Shown here: positions 20,570-28,252 of the stretch, piece by piece
Layout: the number at the start of each line of letters is the position of its first letter
Position numbering within the stretch: position 1 is the first letter of the stretch
From: Streptomyces sp. HUAS 15-9
GTDB taxonomy: Bacteria > Actinomycetota > Actinomycetes > Streptomycetales > Streptomycetaceae
Assembly (NCBI RefSeq): GCF_025642155.1
Contig: NZ_CP106798.1
Coordinates: forward strand, 248,001 to 312,000
Length of the DNA: 64,000 bases
Direction: 5' to 3'
Notes under the pieces: generated by a model
The model's input: the letters and a program-made list of their open reading frames with translations, nothing else
Told to the model about the DNA's origin: nothing
The model's database searches: none
Made by a program: the position numbers and the translations under genes

Positions 20570-20818
20570 ATGAAGACCGAACCAATACGCGAGGCGCATT
20601 CCTTCGTGTGCTTGCGCTGCGGGCACTCGTGGGAGGGCGAGTACGAGATCCGGCATGCCCGGGATGCCGACGGGTGCCTGTACGCCGAGCACTACGTGAA
20701 GCACGGCATCAAGGTGCCGTCGCCGCTCACGGAGAACGTCTGCCGAGTGTGTCTCGGGCGCAAGATCCGCATTCTGCGCCCGGGCCGGGTCCGCGCCGCC
20801 CACCCGGCGCCGTTGTAG
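20570..20818 (+). CDS. Small zinc-ribbon-like protein
   Basis: About 82 residues from ATG 20570, with GAGGG nine bases upstream (TTG 20561 and ATG 20564 are in-frame alternatives). Two CxxC knuckles, CLRCG near residue 15 and CRVCLG near residue 62, with W and H between them, suggest a single bound zinc. The C-terminal tail is basic. No named family is assigned; such proteins are often nucleic-acid or protein adaptors. The upstream operator shared with marR implies MarR control, and a strong hairpin terminates the unit. Confidence 0.75.
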   Translation: MKTEPIREAHSFVCLRCGHSWEGEYEIRHARDADGCLYAEHYVKHGIKVPSPLTENVCRVCLGRKIRILRPGRVRAAHPAPL

Positions 20819-20862
20819 CCCACCAGGCGCCTTTGTGGCGGCACCGATCGCCGCTCGGCCGT

Positions 20863-20890
20863 GACGGACGTGCAAAGAGGCACGTCCGTC
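20863..20890 (+). terminator. Hairpin terminator after the zinc-ribbon gene
   Basis: GACGGACGTGC, a six-base AAAGAG loop, then GCACGTCCGTC: an 11-bp perfect stem 45 bases after the stop codon. Nothing else was recognised between here and the ClC remnant at 21081. Confidence 0.8.
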
Positions 20891-21080
20891 TTCCGTGCGC
20901 GGGCCGACGTCCGCCCCTTCCCGTCTCCCTGCGTTACCGCACGGGCAGCGTCGCCCGTAGCCGCCGTCGGCCCCGCCGGGCCTACCGGGCCCACCGCACA
21001 TGGTGCCTGGACGGTGATCCGCCAACCGCCTCCTCCGGAGCTGCCATGCCCTCCCCCACGCCGCCCCCCGACCCCCGACC

Positions 21081-21905
21081 CTCATCTGGGGCCTGTCCCT
21101 CGGCTCCGGCACATCCGGCGGCGTCCTCGCCCCCATGTTCATGGTCGGAGGCGCCCTCGGTGCGGCCGAGGCGCTGGTCTTCCCCCACGTCAGCCCCGGC
21201 TTCTGGGCCCTGGTCTCGCTGGCCGGCGTCCTTGGTGGCCTGATGCGCTCCCCGCTCACCGGCATCGTCTTCTGCCTGGAACTCACCCACGAGATCAACG
21301 CGGTGATCCCCATGGTGATCACCGCGTCCACCGCCTACCTCCTCTCGGTGATTCTCCTCAAGCGGTCGGTGCTGACCGAGAAGCTCGCACGACGCGGCCT
21401 GCACCTGACCCGCGAGTACTCCGTCGACCCGCTCGAAGTGCACCTCGTACGGCAGTTGGAGACCCCGGCCACCGTCACCTTCCGCGGCGACCGCGCGGCG
21501 GGCGAGATCACCGCGCTGCTGCGCACAGCGCACGACACCGGCGACCCCGACCGACTGCTCGCCCAGCGCCTCTACCCGGTGCTCGACGCCGACAGCACCC
21601 TGGTCGGCGTCGTCACCCGACACGCGATCATCCACGCGGACCCGGGCGACCGCACCCCGCTCGCGGACCTTGCCGCCGCTCCGGTCACCGCCCACCCCGA
21701 CGAGACACTCCGGGCCCTGGCCAACCGCATGGCCCAGCACGACGTCACCCGCCTGCTCGTCGTCACCCGTGACGAGCACCCCCGGGTCGAAGGCGTCATC
21801 AGCCTCCGCGACCTGCTCACCGCCCGCCGCATCGACCTCCACGAGGAACACCACGCCGAACGCGTCCTCACCCTGAGCCGCGCTCCTGCCACAGCCCCCG
21901 GCTGA
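21081..21905 (+). pseudogene. 5'-truncated ClC chloride channel with CBS domains
   Basis: The readable part begins LIWGLSLGSGTSGGVLAPMF, the helix-N GxSGGxLAP motif from the second half of a ClC channel, and continues through GALGAAEALVFPHVSP and SPLTGIVFCLELT. Two cytoplasmic CBS domains follow (about residues 120-250: LYPVLDADSTLVGVVTRHAI and MAQHDVTRLLVVTRD). Roughly the first 300 residues, holding the first selectivity-filter motifs, are absent. No in-frame start lies upstream of 21081; an ATG at 21135 exists but could not give a working channel. It is probably a deletion remnant. Confidence 0.82.
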
Positions 21906-22002
21906 CCATCCGCAGCCCGGCTCCGGTCGTCCCCCGTCGCTGCGCCGGGACGACCGGACCCGGCTTGTTCGTTGTTCGAACGACGCACCGGGACCTTCGC
22001 AT

Positions 22003-22026
22003 CATTGCCGAATGCAATAGTACGAT
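22003..22026 (+). promoter_or_regulatory. Candidate MarR operator with downstream -10 (site 2 of 3)
   Basis: CATTGCC-GAA-TGCAATA followed by TACGAT, identical in spacing to the site at 20489 and differing at only four positions. It lies about 200 bases upstream of the SPW-repeat gene. The intervening 22027-22232 shows no credible ORF and would be the 5' leader. Confidence 0.7.
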
Positions 22027-22232
22027 CGAAGAAGCGGCTGCGGAGGGGTGGCCGGAGCCGTCGTACGGGCAGGGGCCCCGTGGAGGGGCGCCCACAGACA
22101 TCACCCCGATGACCGACGCCACCACCGGCGCGCGCCCGGTCCCCTCGGTCACCCTGACCTGGCCGTGAAGGCCAGTACGCGACCGCCTCAGCCGTTCGGG
22201 GAGCTTCAGGGCAATGAGAGGAAGCGAGTCGC

Positions 22233-22685
22233 ATGTCCGACCTCTCCCACACCCCGACCGACATCTCCGGCCACCCCGACGTGGCCGAGATGCGGGAACG
22301 CTATGCCCGCGTGGCGGGCGCCCGTCAGACCGTGGCCGTCGACGGGCTGATCCTGCTGACCGGGCTGTACACGGCCATCTCACCGTGGGTCGTGCACTTC
22401 CATACGCAGCCCGGCATCACCGTGAACAACCTCATCGTCGGCATCACCATGGTCGTGATGGCCCTGGGCCTGACGCTGGCAGGCGAGAAGATGCTCCGGT
22501 TGAGCTGGACCATCGTCGCGATGGGCATCTGGATGATCATCTCGCCGTGGGTGGTGACCGCCGGCCACGGCGCCCCGGCCGGGATCATCTGGAACAACTG
22601 CTTGATCGGTGGCATCGCGTGTGTCCTGGGACTGGCCGCCACGGCCATGGTCAGGACGGCTGGTCGCAGCACCCCCACGAAGTAG
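22233..22685 (+). CDS. SPW-repeat integral membrane protein
   Basis: 150 residues from ATG 22233, with GAGAGGAAG upstream. Two copies of the SPW repeat are visible (LYTAISPWVVHF and IWMIISPWVVTA), each in a pair of membrane helices, four helices in total. An acidic cytoplasmic N-terminus of about 30 residues precedes them. SPW-repeat proteins have no established activity. The MarR-type operator upstream and the DUF3040 gene 80 bases downstream suggest a small envelope-stress unit. Confidence 0.88.
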   Translation: MSDLSHTPTDISGHPDVAEMRERYARVAGARQTVAVDGLILLTGLYTAISPWVVHFHTQPGITVNNLIVGITMVVMALGLTLAGEKMLRLSWTIVAMGIWMIISPWVVTAGHGAPAGIIWNNCLIGGIACVLGLAATAMVRTAGRSTPTK

Positions 22686-22764
22686 CGCCCCATCGGTGTG
22701 GCCCGGGCTTGTACCACCGGGCCCGGCCGCGCCCCTGGCGCGGGAATACCCCTGCGAGGGTCCC

Positions 22765-23145
22765 ATGAGTCTGTCCCAGCACGACCGGCAGGTCCTTGCC
22801 GATATCGAGCAGCACCTGACCGAGCACGATCCCCGGCTCGCACGGATGCTCAGTTGCTTCGACAGGACCACACCCCTGCGCACCGTCCTTCCGCGGCTGC
22901 TCCGACGCGGCCACGGGATCCCCCTGATCACGATCGCGTTCCTTGTCCTCGCGGTGTCGCTGCTCGGCGTGGCCATAGCCCTTCGCAGTCCAGCCGTCTT
23001 GATCGCGGCGGGAACCATGGCGTGTGTCTCGGCACTGCCGAAACTGACCGGTTTCGGTCGGCGCTCTGACCGCAGGGGCCGCAGCGGCGGCAGGTGCCGC
23101 AGCGGCCGCAGCGGCCGCAGGTGCCGCAAGGGCCGCAGGGATTGA
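22765..23145 (+). CDS. DUF3040 membrane protein with Arg/Gly-rich tail
   Basis: 126 residues from ATG 22765 (MSLSQHDRQVLADIEQHL, then EHDPRLARML), the typical DUF3040 opening. Two membrane helices follow at about 50-85. The last ~30 residues are a repetitive Ser/Gly/Arg/Cys tail encoded by near-tandem GGCCGCAG-type units at 23070-23140, which is unusual for the family. It converges on marR with a 29-base gap and probably shares the SPW promoter. Function is unknown. Confidence 0.85.
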   Translation: MSLSQHDRQVLADIEQHLTEHDPRLARMLSCFDRTTPLRTVLPRLLRRGHGIPLITIAFLVLAVSLLGVAIALRSPAVLIAAGTMACVSALPKLTGFGRRSDRRGRSGGRCRSGRSGRRCRKGRRD

Positions 23146-23174
23146 CCAGGTTCGCCCTCCGTGGACGGCGGAGG

Positions 23175-23786
23175 TCAGGGGGTTCTGCCCTTCGTCTGGC
23201 GGCGTCCGCCTTGTGGGGCATCCGGTGAAGCCGGATTGAGCGGGTCGTCGATGATGCCGCCGATGCGGCGAACCTCGTCGAAGGGGTCCACCGCCATTTC
23301 TCCGGCCGCCTCGGTGAGCGCCTTCAGCGCGGGAACGAGCGCGGCGCGTGCCTGGGCGGGCAGTTGCTGCACGAGAGCGCGGATCTCGGTGCGCCGGTGC
23401 GCGAGGACACGCTCGACCAGGTCCCGCCCGATGGGGGTGAGGCGCAGGATGACCTCGCGCCGGTTCTCGGGGTTGGTCCTGCGGTCGATGAGACCGACGG
23501 ACTCCAGACGTTCGACCATGCGCAAGGCCGTCGACGGGTTGACCCCCAGGGTCGCCGCCATGGCGGCGAGCTTGACGGGCCCGCACGTGTCCAGCACCAC
23601 CAGGGCGCGCAGTTGAGGCAGGGTCAAGGAGTCGTCGGTGGACGCGAGGGCGCGGGCGGAGATCGCGACGAGCAGCCTGGAGGCGGCCATGACGGCCAAG
23701 GTGACCTCCTCGGCCTCGCGGTCGAGTTCCGCGGGAGAGGGCGGTTCATCGGTCGCGGTGAGCCGATGCGGGTCCTGCCGCGTCAT
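23175..23786 (-). CDS. MarR-family transcriptional regulator
   Basis: 203 residues from ATG 23786, chosen because GGTGGAG lies just upstream; an in-frame start at 23837 would overlap the promoter. The winged helix spans about 55-125: LPQLRALVVLDTCGP, LAAMAATLGVNPSTALRMVE, then RRTNPENRREVILRLTPIGR as the wing, characteristic of MarR. The operator at 23839 overlaps its own -10, implying autoregulation. Near-identical sites in front of the zinc-ribbon and SPW genes suggest a local regulon. Confidence 0.93.
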   Translation of the reverse strand: MTRQDPHRLTATDEPPSPAELDREAEEVTLAVMAASRLLVAISARALASTDDSLTLPQLRALVVLDTCGPVKLAAMAATLGVNPSTALRMVERLESVGLIDRRTNPENRREVILRLTPIGRDLVERVLAHRRTEIRALVQQLPAQARAALVPALKALTEAAGEMAVDPFDEVRRIGGIIDDPLNPASPDAPQGGRRQTKGRTP

Positions 23787-23838
23787 CGTATGCGCTCCAC
23801 CTCGTGCGATCCGGCCCGGCGCCTTCGCCCCCTGCAAT

Positions 23839-23862
23839 CATTGTAGGAGGCAATTTTACGGT
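23839..23862 (-). promoter_or_regulatory. marR promoter with MarR operator (site 3 of 3)
   Basis: CATTGTAGGAGGCAAT on the plus strand keeps the spacing of the two other sites. On the minus strand it contains TACAAT (23845-23840), an almost ideal -10, about 55 bases before the marR ATG. Occupancy would block the promoter. Confidence 0.65.
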
Positions 23863-23971
23863 GCCGCAGGGCTTGAGCCGTACGGGTGCGACGGTTGGGA
23901 CGCGGCAAGGGGCAGCGCCGTGAAGGCAGGCCAGGCAGCTGCCGGTGACGCCTCGTGGCGTACAGCGGTCG

Positions 23972-24916
23972 TTACGACCAGGCCCCGATGGTCCGCAGCA
24001 GCAGATGGAAGTCGTGGGCGGCCTCGGCGGTGGAGAGCGTCGCGGCGGTCAGGACGGCCGCGGTTGCCGCGGTGAGGGCCGGATGACGTCCCAGCGGCGG
24101 TGCGAGGAGTGCGGCGACGCGGCGGGGCACGGGGCCGGCAGAGGCGAGGGGGCTGCGGCGGCCGAGGATGCCGAGGGCGGCACCGGTCGTGCGGGCGGGG
24201 GCCGGGGTGCGGTGGGCGGCGAGGGCTGCCTTGCCGACGGTGCGGGCTACGCGGGTGCGGTCGCCGGTGGCGGTGGCCGCGTTCTCGTCGGCCCAGCGCT
24301 CGATGGTGTACGTGGCGGCGGTGGCGAAGGGGCGCAGCAGCGGGTTGGCGGCGGCGCCGAGTTGTGTGAGGGCGACGAAGGCGTAGTGGTGGGCGGTGAG
24401 GTGCGCGCGTTCGTGGGCGAGCAGGACGTCGTGCTCGGACTCGTCCAGGGTGTGCAGCATGCCGGTGGACACGACGACCCGGCCGGGCAGTCCGGGGAGG
24501 GCGAAGGCGTCGGGGGTGTCGTCGTCGACGACGACCAGGCCGTCGCGCGCGGGCATGCAGGCGGCCTCCCATGCGGCGGTGGCCAGTGAGCGGGCGCGTC
24601 GCCACAGCATCCGGGCGGCCATGAGCACGGCGCCGCCGAGCAGCAGGCCGGCGATCAGTGAAACGGACAGTTCGGCGGGGTCGTCGTGCCGTGCCGTCTG
24701 TGCCGACCAATGGCCCAGAGCCGCGAGTTGCGGAATGCGGACGAGGCCGGCCACGGCGAGCAGGCCCAGGGAGATGGTGGTCGCCGCGCCCAGGACCAGG
24801 GCCGACGTGGTGAGCAGACAGGTGGCAAGGCGGGGCTCGCAGCGTTCGGCCAGCGGGCGGGCGCCGAGCGGCGCGATGAGCGAGAGCAGCAGCGGCAGAT
24901 AGACGGCGACGTGCAT
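23972..24916 (-). CDS. M56-family membrane metalloprotease (BlaR1/MecR1-like)
   Basis: 314 residues. Three to four membrane helices (about 5-60 and 85-105) surround a cytosolic protease domain. The zinc motif HERAH near residue 167, in LLAHERAHLTAHHY, and the downstream ERWADENAA motif (third ligand region) define peptidase M56. The penicillin-binding sensor domain of BlaR1 is absent, as in many actinobacterial members. It follows the BlaI-type gene with 21 bases between and would cleave or control it on an unknown envelope signal. Confidence 0.92.
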   Translation of the reverse strand: MHVAVYLPLLLSLIAPLGARPLAERCEPRLATCLLTTSALVLGAATTISLGLLAVAGLVRIPQLAALGHWSAQTARHDDPAELSVSLIAGLLLGGAVLMAARMLWRRARSLATAAWEAACMPARDGLVVVDDDTPDAFALPGLPGRVVVSTGMLHTLDESEHDVLLAHERAHLTAHHYAFVALTQLGAAANPLLRPFATAATYTIERWADENAATATGDRTRVARTVGKAALAAHRTPAPARTTGAALGILGRRSPLASAGPVPRRVAALLAPPLGRHPALTAATAAVLTAATLSTAEAAHDFHLLLRTIGAWS

Positions 24917-24937
24917 CCGAGCGGCCCCTTCCTGTTC

Positions 24938-25327
24938 CTATTGTCCGGGGTGCTCGTCGGGGCCGAGCAGCTGGCGCAGCAGGTCGGCGTCCGTGTCGGA
25001 CAGCCCATCGGCGAAGCGGGCGAGGACCGCCTCGCGGTCGGGACGCTCCTCCAGAACGGTGCGCATACGGCGCGCGGCGAAACCGGCGTCGTCGGTGACG
25101 GGGGCGTAGGCGTACGCCCTGCCGCGCGCAGAGCGGGTGAGCAGGCCCTTGGTGTGCATGCGGGTCAGGATCGTCACGACGCTGCTGTACGTCAGCTCGT
25201 CCCCGAGTCGCTCGGCGACCTCTCCGGGAGTCAGCGCTGCCTCGGCGAGCTGGAGCAGGTCGAGGATTTCCGCCTCGCGGGCGCCGTTGGCCCGTTTCGG
25301 GCCGCGTCCGTGTGTGTCGGCTCCCAT
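24938..25327 (-). CDS. BlaI/MecI/CopY-family repressor
   Basis: 129 residues from ATG 25327; a longer frame exists but would read through the operator. The winged-helix lies at about 15-90: EAEILDLLQLAEAALTPGEV, LTYSSVVTILTRMHTKGLL and AYAYAPV. It is paired with the M56 protease as in bla/mec systems. Two operator-like palindromes at 25357-25389 lie between it and the divergent DedA gene, so it probably represses both its own operon and the envelope operon. Confidence 0.93.
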   Translation of the reverse strand: MGADTHGRGPKRANGAREAEILDLLQLAEAALTPGEVAERLGDELTYSSVVTILTRMHTKGLLTRSARGRAYAYAPVTDDAGFAARRMRTVLEERPDREAVLARFADGLSDTDADLLRQLLGPDEHPGQ

Positions 25328-25356
25328 GGGGTTTGTCGTTCTCCCGCTTCTTCTTC

Positions 25357-25389
25357 TACAGTCGTGTAGAACTTCTACGGCCGTGTAAA
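25357..25389. promoter_or_regulatory. Two BlaI-type operators in the blaI-dedA divergent region
   Basis: CTACA-GTCG-TGTAG (25357-25370, perfect palindrome) and CTACG-GCCG-TGTAA (25376-25389) are 19 bases apart centre to centre, almost two helical turns. They agree with the TACA/TGTA dyad of BlaI-family sites. Position between divergent genes suggests control in both directions. Confidence 0.8.
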
Positions 25390-25456
25390 TGCTGCCGTGG
25401 TCCGAGTGTGCCATGCGTCCGTGCCCGAGGACAGCACAGGCCGGAAAGGATCCCAG

Positions 25457-26113
25457 GTGCCGCAAGCCCTCAATCCGCTGGATGCCACCTCGCTGCTCAC
25501 GGCACTGGGTACCGCGGGCGTCTTCCTGGTGCTGTTCGCCGAGACCGGGCTGCTGATCGGGTTCTTCCTGCCCGGCGACTCACTTCTGTTCACGGCCGGT
25601 CTGCTGTGCGCGACCACGCGGAACGGTGTGCATCTCTCGCTGCCCGCCGTGCTGGCAGCCGCCGCGGCCGGGGCGCTGCTCGGTGCCCAGGTCGGTCACC
25701 TGCTCGGCCGCCGCGCCGGCCGGGCGTTCGTGGCCCGCACCCGCAACCGCCACCTGGCGAACGGCGTGACGCGAGCCGAGGAGCTGTTGTCCCGCTACGG
25801 CCACGGCAGGGCGATCGTGCTGGCCCGGTTCATCCCGGTGGTGCGCACCGTGCTCAACCCGCTCGCCGGGATCGTCGGCGTGCCCACCCGGACCTTCGCG
25901 CTGTGGCAGGTCACCGGCGGGCTGGTGTGGACGGTGGGGCTGGTGCTGGGCGGATACGCCCTCGGGTCGAGCATCCCGAATGTGGACCGCTGTCTGCTGC
26001 CCCTGGTCGGGGTGATCGTCGGCGTCTCTCTGCTGCCGTTGGCCCTGGAATTCCTCAGGTCCCGGCGTCGCGCCCGCACCGTCGTGGAGCCGGCCCCGGG
26101 GAACTCCGAGTGA
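25457..26113 (+). CDS. DedA-family membrane protein
   Basis: 218 residues from GTG 25457, with GGAAAGGA upstream; an earlier GTG at 25397 lacks a ribosome site. The DedA signatures are present: ETGLLIGFFLPGDSLLFTAG and, later, GHGRAIVLARFIPVVRT followed by NPLAGIVGVPTRTF. There are five to six membrane helices. DedA proteins (UptA and relatives) are known to return undecaprenyl phosphate to the inner leaflet of the membrane. Here the gene heads an operon with uppP, which fits lipid-carrier recycling. The stop overlaps the next start (GTGA). Confidence 0.92.
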   Translation: MPQALNPLDATSLLTALGTAGVFLVLFAETGLLIGFFLPGDSLLFTAGLLCATTRNGVHLSLPAVLAAAAAGALLGAQVGHLLGRRAGRAFVARTRNRHLANGVTRAEELLSRYGHGRAIVLARFIPVVRTVLNPLAGIVGVPTRTFALWQVTGGLVWTVGLVLGGYALGSSIPNVDRCLLPLVGVIVGVSLLPLALEFLRSRRRARTVVEPAPGNSE

Positions 26114-27327
26114 AGATCACCTTCCTGATCCACAACGTGTACGGGATCGGCGGCACCATCCGCACCACACTCAATCTCGCCGCCGCGCTCGCCGACCGGC
26201 ACGAGGTGACCATCGTGTCGATGCTGCGCCACCGCGCCCGTCCGCGGTTCGCCATCGATCCGCGGGTGACGGTGGTCCCCTTGGTCGACATACGCGACGA
26301 CAGCGCCGACACGGCCGACCCGCTGCTGCACCGGCCGGCCGAGGTCTTCCCCACCGCCGAGAAGCGGTACGGGCAGTACAGCCGCCTGACCGACCGGCGG
26401 GCCGAGCAGTATGTGCGGGCCTGCGACGCGGACGTGATCATCGGTACCCGGCCGGGTGTCAATGTGTACCTGGCCCGGTTCGCCCCGCCCCGAGCCCTGC
26501 GCATAGCCCAGGAACACCTCACCCACGACAGCCACAGCACGAAGCTGCGCGCCCAACTCGCCCGCCACTACCGGCGCCTGGACGCCGTGGTCACCACGAC
26601 CGAGGCGGATGCCGCCGTCTACCGGGCGAAGATGCGCCTGCCGGGGGTCAGGGTCCTGGCGATCCCGAACGGTGTGCCCGACCTCGGCCTTCCGGCCGCG
26701 GACAGCAGCGCCAAGGTCATCGCCGCGGCCGGACGTCTGGCCCGCGGCAAGCGGTTCGACCTGCTCATCGAGGCGTTCGCCGAGGTCGCCGCCAAGCACC
26801 CGGACTGGACCCTGCGCATCTACGGCGCCGGAGCCGACAAGAGCCGCCTGCGACAACTGATCGACGACCATGAGCTGGGCGGCCGGGCGGTGCTGATGGG
26901 CGTGGCCTCGCCCATCGAGGCCGAATTCGCCCAGGCGTCCATCGTCGCCTCCGCCTCCGAGGCCGAGTCCTTCGGCATGACCCTGGTCGAGGCCATGCGG
27001 TGCGGCGTCCCGGTCGTCGCCGCCGACTGCCCCCTGGGCCCCGCCGAGATCATCCACGACGGCGTCGACGGCCGCCTCGTCCCCGTGGGCGACCGGCAGG
27101 CACTGGCCACCGCGCTGCTCGACCTGATCGCCGACGAACCCGACCGCCGCCGCATGGGCCGAGCCGCCCGGCGCGCCGCTCACCGCTTCGACCCCGCGCG
27201 GATCGCCCAGCTCTACGAGGACCTGTTCGCCGACCTCGCCGCCACCCGCGCCTCCCGCGGCCGGCAACGCGCCATGGCCAAATGGCGTGGCCGGGCAGGC
27301 CGGGCCCTGCGCAGACTGCGCCGCTGA
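26110..27327 (+). CDS. GT4-family glycosyltransferase
   Basis: 405 residues from GTG 26110, overlapping the dedA stop. N-terminal Rossmann domain FLIHNVYGIGGTIRTTLNLA is the GGxxR/T acceptor-side loop. The C-terminal domain has the GT-B donor motifs KVIAAAGRLARGKRFDLLIE and SEAESFGMTLVEAMRCGVPV (EX7E motif). It is cytosolic, probably membrane-associated, transferring sugar from a nucleotide sugar to an unknown acceptor. The C-terminal tail is strongly basic. Its place between dedA and uppP suggests envelope glycopolymer or lipid-linked sugar synthesis. Confidence 0.92.
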   Translation: MKITFLIHNVYGIGGTIRTTLNLAAALADRHEVTIVSMLRHRARPRFAIDPRVTVVPLVDIRDDSADTADPLLHRPAEVFPTAEKRYGQYSRLTDRRAEQYVRACDADVIIGTRPGVNVYLARFAPPRALRIAQEHLTHDSHSTKLRAQLARHYRRLDAVVTTTEADAAVYRAKMRLPGVRVLAIPNGVPDLGLPAADSSAKVIAAAGRLARGKRFDLLIEAFAEVAAKHPDWTLRIYGAGADKSRLRQLIDDHELGGRAVLMGVASPIEAEFAQASIVASASEAESFGMTLVEAMRCGVPVVAADCPLGPAEIIHDGVDGRLVPVGDRQALATALLDLIADEPDRRRMGRAARRAAHRFDPARIAQLYEDLFADLAATRASRGRQRAMAKWRGRAGRALRRLRR

Positions 27328-27415
27328 CGCCGCAGTCACCCGTGCCACAGCTCCGCCGCTGTGCCGATCACCGACACCTCTGCCCCGCCCACCACAGAAA
27401 CAGAAAAGGACCCCG

Positions 27416-28252
27416 ATGAGTGCCATCAGCCTCGGTCAGGCCGTCGTCCTCGGCATAGTCGAGGGGGTGACCGAGTTCCTGCCCGTCTCCTCCACCGGCC
27501 ATCTGAAGATCACCGAGGGGCTGATGGGCATCCCGGTCGACGACACCTCCGTGGTCGGCTTCACCGCCGTCATCCAGGTCGGCGCCATCGCCGCCGTTCT
27601 CTTCTACTTCTTCAAGGACATCGTGCGGATCGTCTCCGCCTGGGGCCGCGGCATCACCAACCGCGAGGAGCGGCATCACCACGACTACAAGTTCGCCTGG
27701 TGGGTCATCTACGCCACGATCCCGATCGTGGTCGTCGGCCTGGCGGCCAAGCCTCTCATCGAGGGCCCGCTGGCCTCGCTGTGGGTGGTCGCGGGTTCGT
27801 TGCTCGTCGGGTCGGGTGTGATGTGGGCGGCCGACCAGATGGGCCGGCACAAGCGCGGTGAGGACGACACCACGCTGAAGGACGCGATGCTGGTGGGCTG
27901 TTCACAGATCCTCGCACTGCTCTTTCCCGGCTTCTCCCGCTCCGGCGCCACCATGTCCACGGCCCTGATCCTGGACCTGGACCGCGTGGCGGCCACCCGT
28001 CTGTCGTTCTTCCTCGGCATTCCGGCTCTGACCGGCGCGGGCCTGTACGAGCTGAAGGACGCCGTGGGCGCGGGGGTCGGTGTCGCGCCGCTGGCCGTGG
28101 GCACCGCCGTGTCCTTCGTGGTGGCGTACGGCTCGATCGCCTGGTTGCTGAAGTTCGTGGCGAAGCACTCCTTCAACGCGTTCGTGGTCTACCGGATCGT
28201 GGTCGGGGTGGCGCTGCTGGGCCTGCTGGCCACCGGTGCGCTGAGCGCATGA
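27416..28252 (+). CDS. uppP: Undecaprenyl-diphosphatase UppP (BacA)
   Basis: 278 residues from ATG 27416, with AAAAGGA eight bases upstream. The two catalytic re-entrant motifs are intact: EGVTEFLPVSSTGHL near residue 17 and PGFSRSGATMS near 170. There are about seven to eight membrane helices. It dephosphorylates undecaprenyl diphosphate at the outer face, regenerating the lipid carrier for peptidoglycan and glycopolymers, and can confer bacitracin tolerance. The ATGA overlap with the next gene and DedA upstream make a carrier-recycling operon likely. Streptomyces usually have further uppP copies elsewhere. Confidence 0.95.
   Translation: MSAISLGQAVVLGIVEGVTEFLPVSSTGHLKITEGLMGIPVDDTSVVGFTAVIQVGAIAAVLFYFFKDIVRIVSAWGRGITNREERHHHDYKFAWWVIYATIPIVVVGLAAKPLIEGPLASLWVVAGSLLVGSGVMWAADQMGRHKRGEDDTTLKDAMLVGCSQILALLFPGFSRSGATMSTALILDLDRVAATRLSFFLGIPALTGAGLYELKDAVGAGVGVAPLAVGTAVSFVVAYGSIAWLLKFVAKHSFNAFVVYRIVVGVALLGLLATGALSA

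Noticed and set aside
23070..23140. Possible CRISPR-like or regulatory repeat in GGCCGCAG units
   Set aside because: The units are short, imperfect, without spacers, and encode the Arg/Gly tail of the DUF3040 protein.
25795..27426. 543-codon minus-strand frame opposite dedA, GT4 and the uppP start
   Set aside because: It spans several real genes and their junctions and has no family features.
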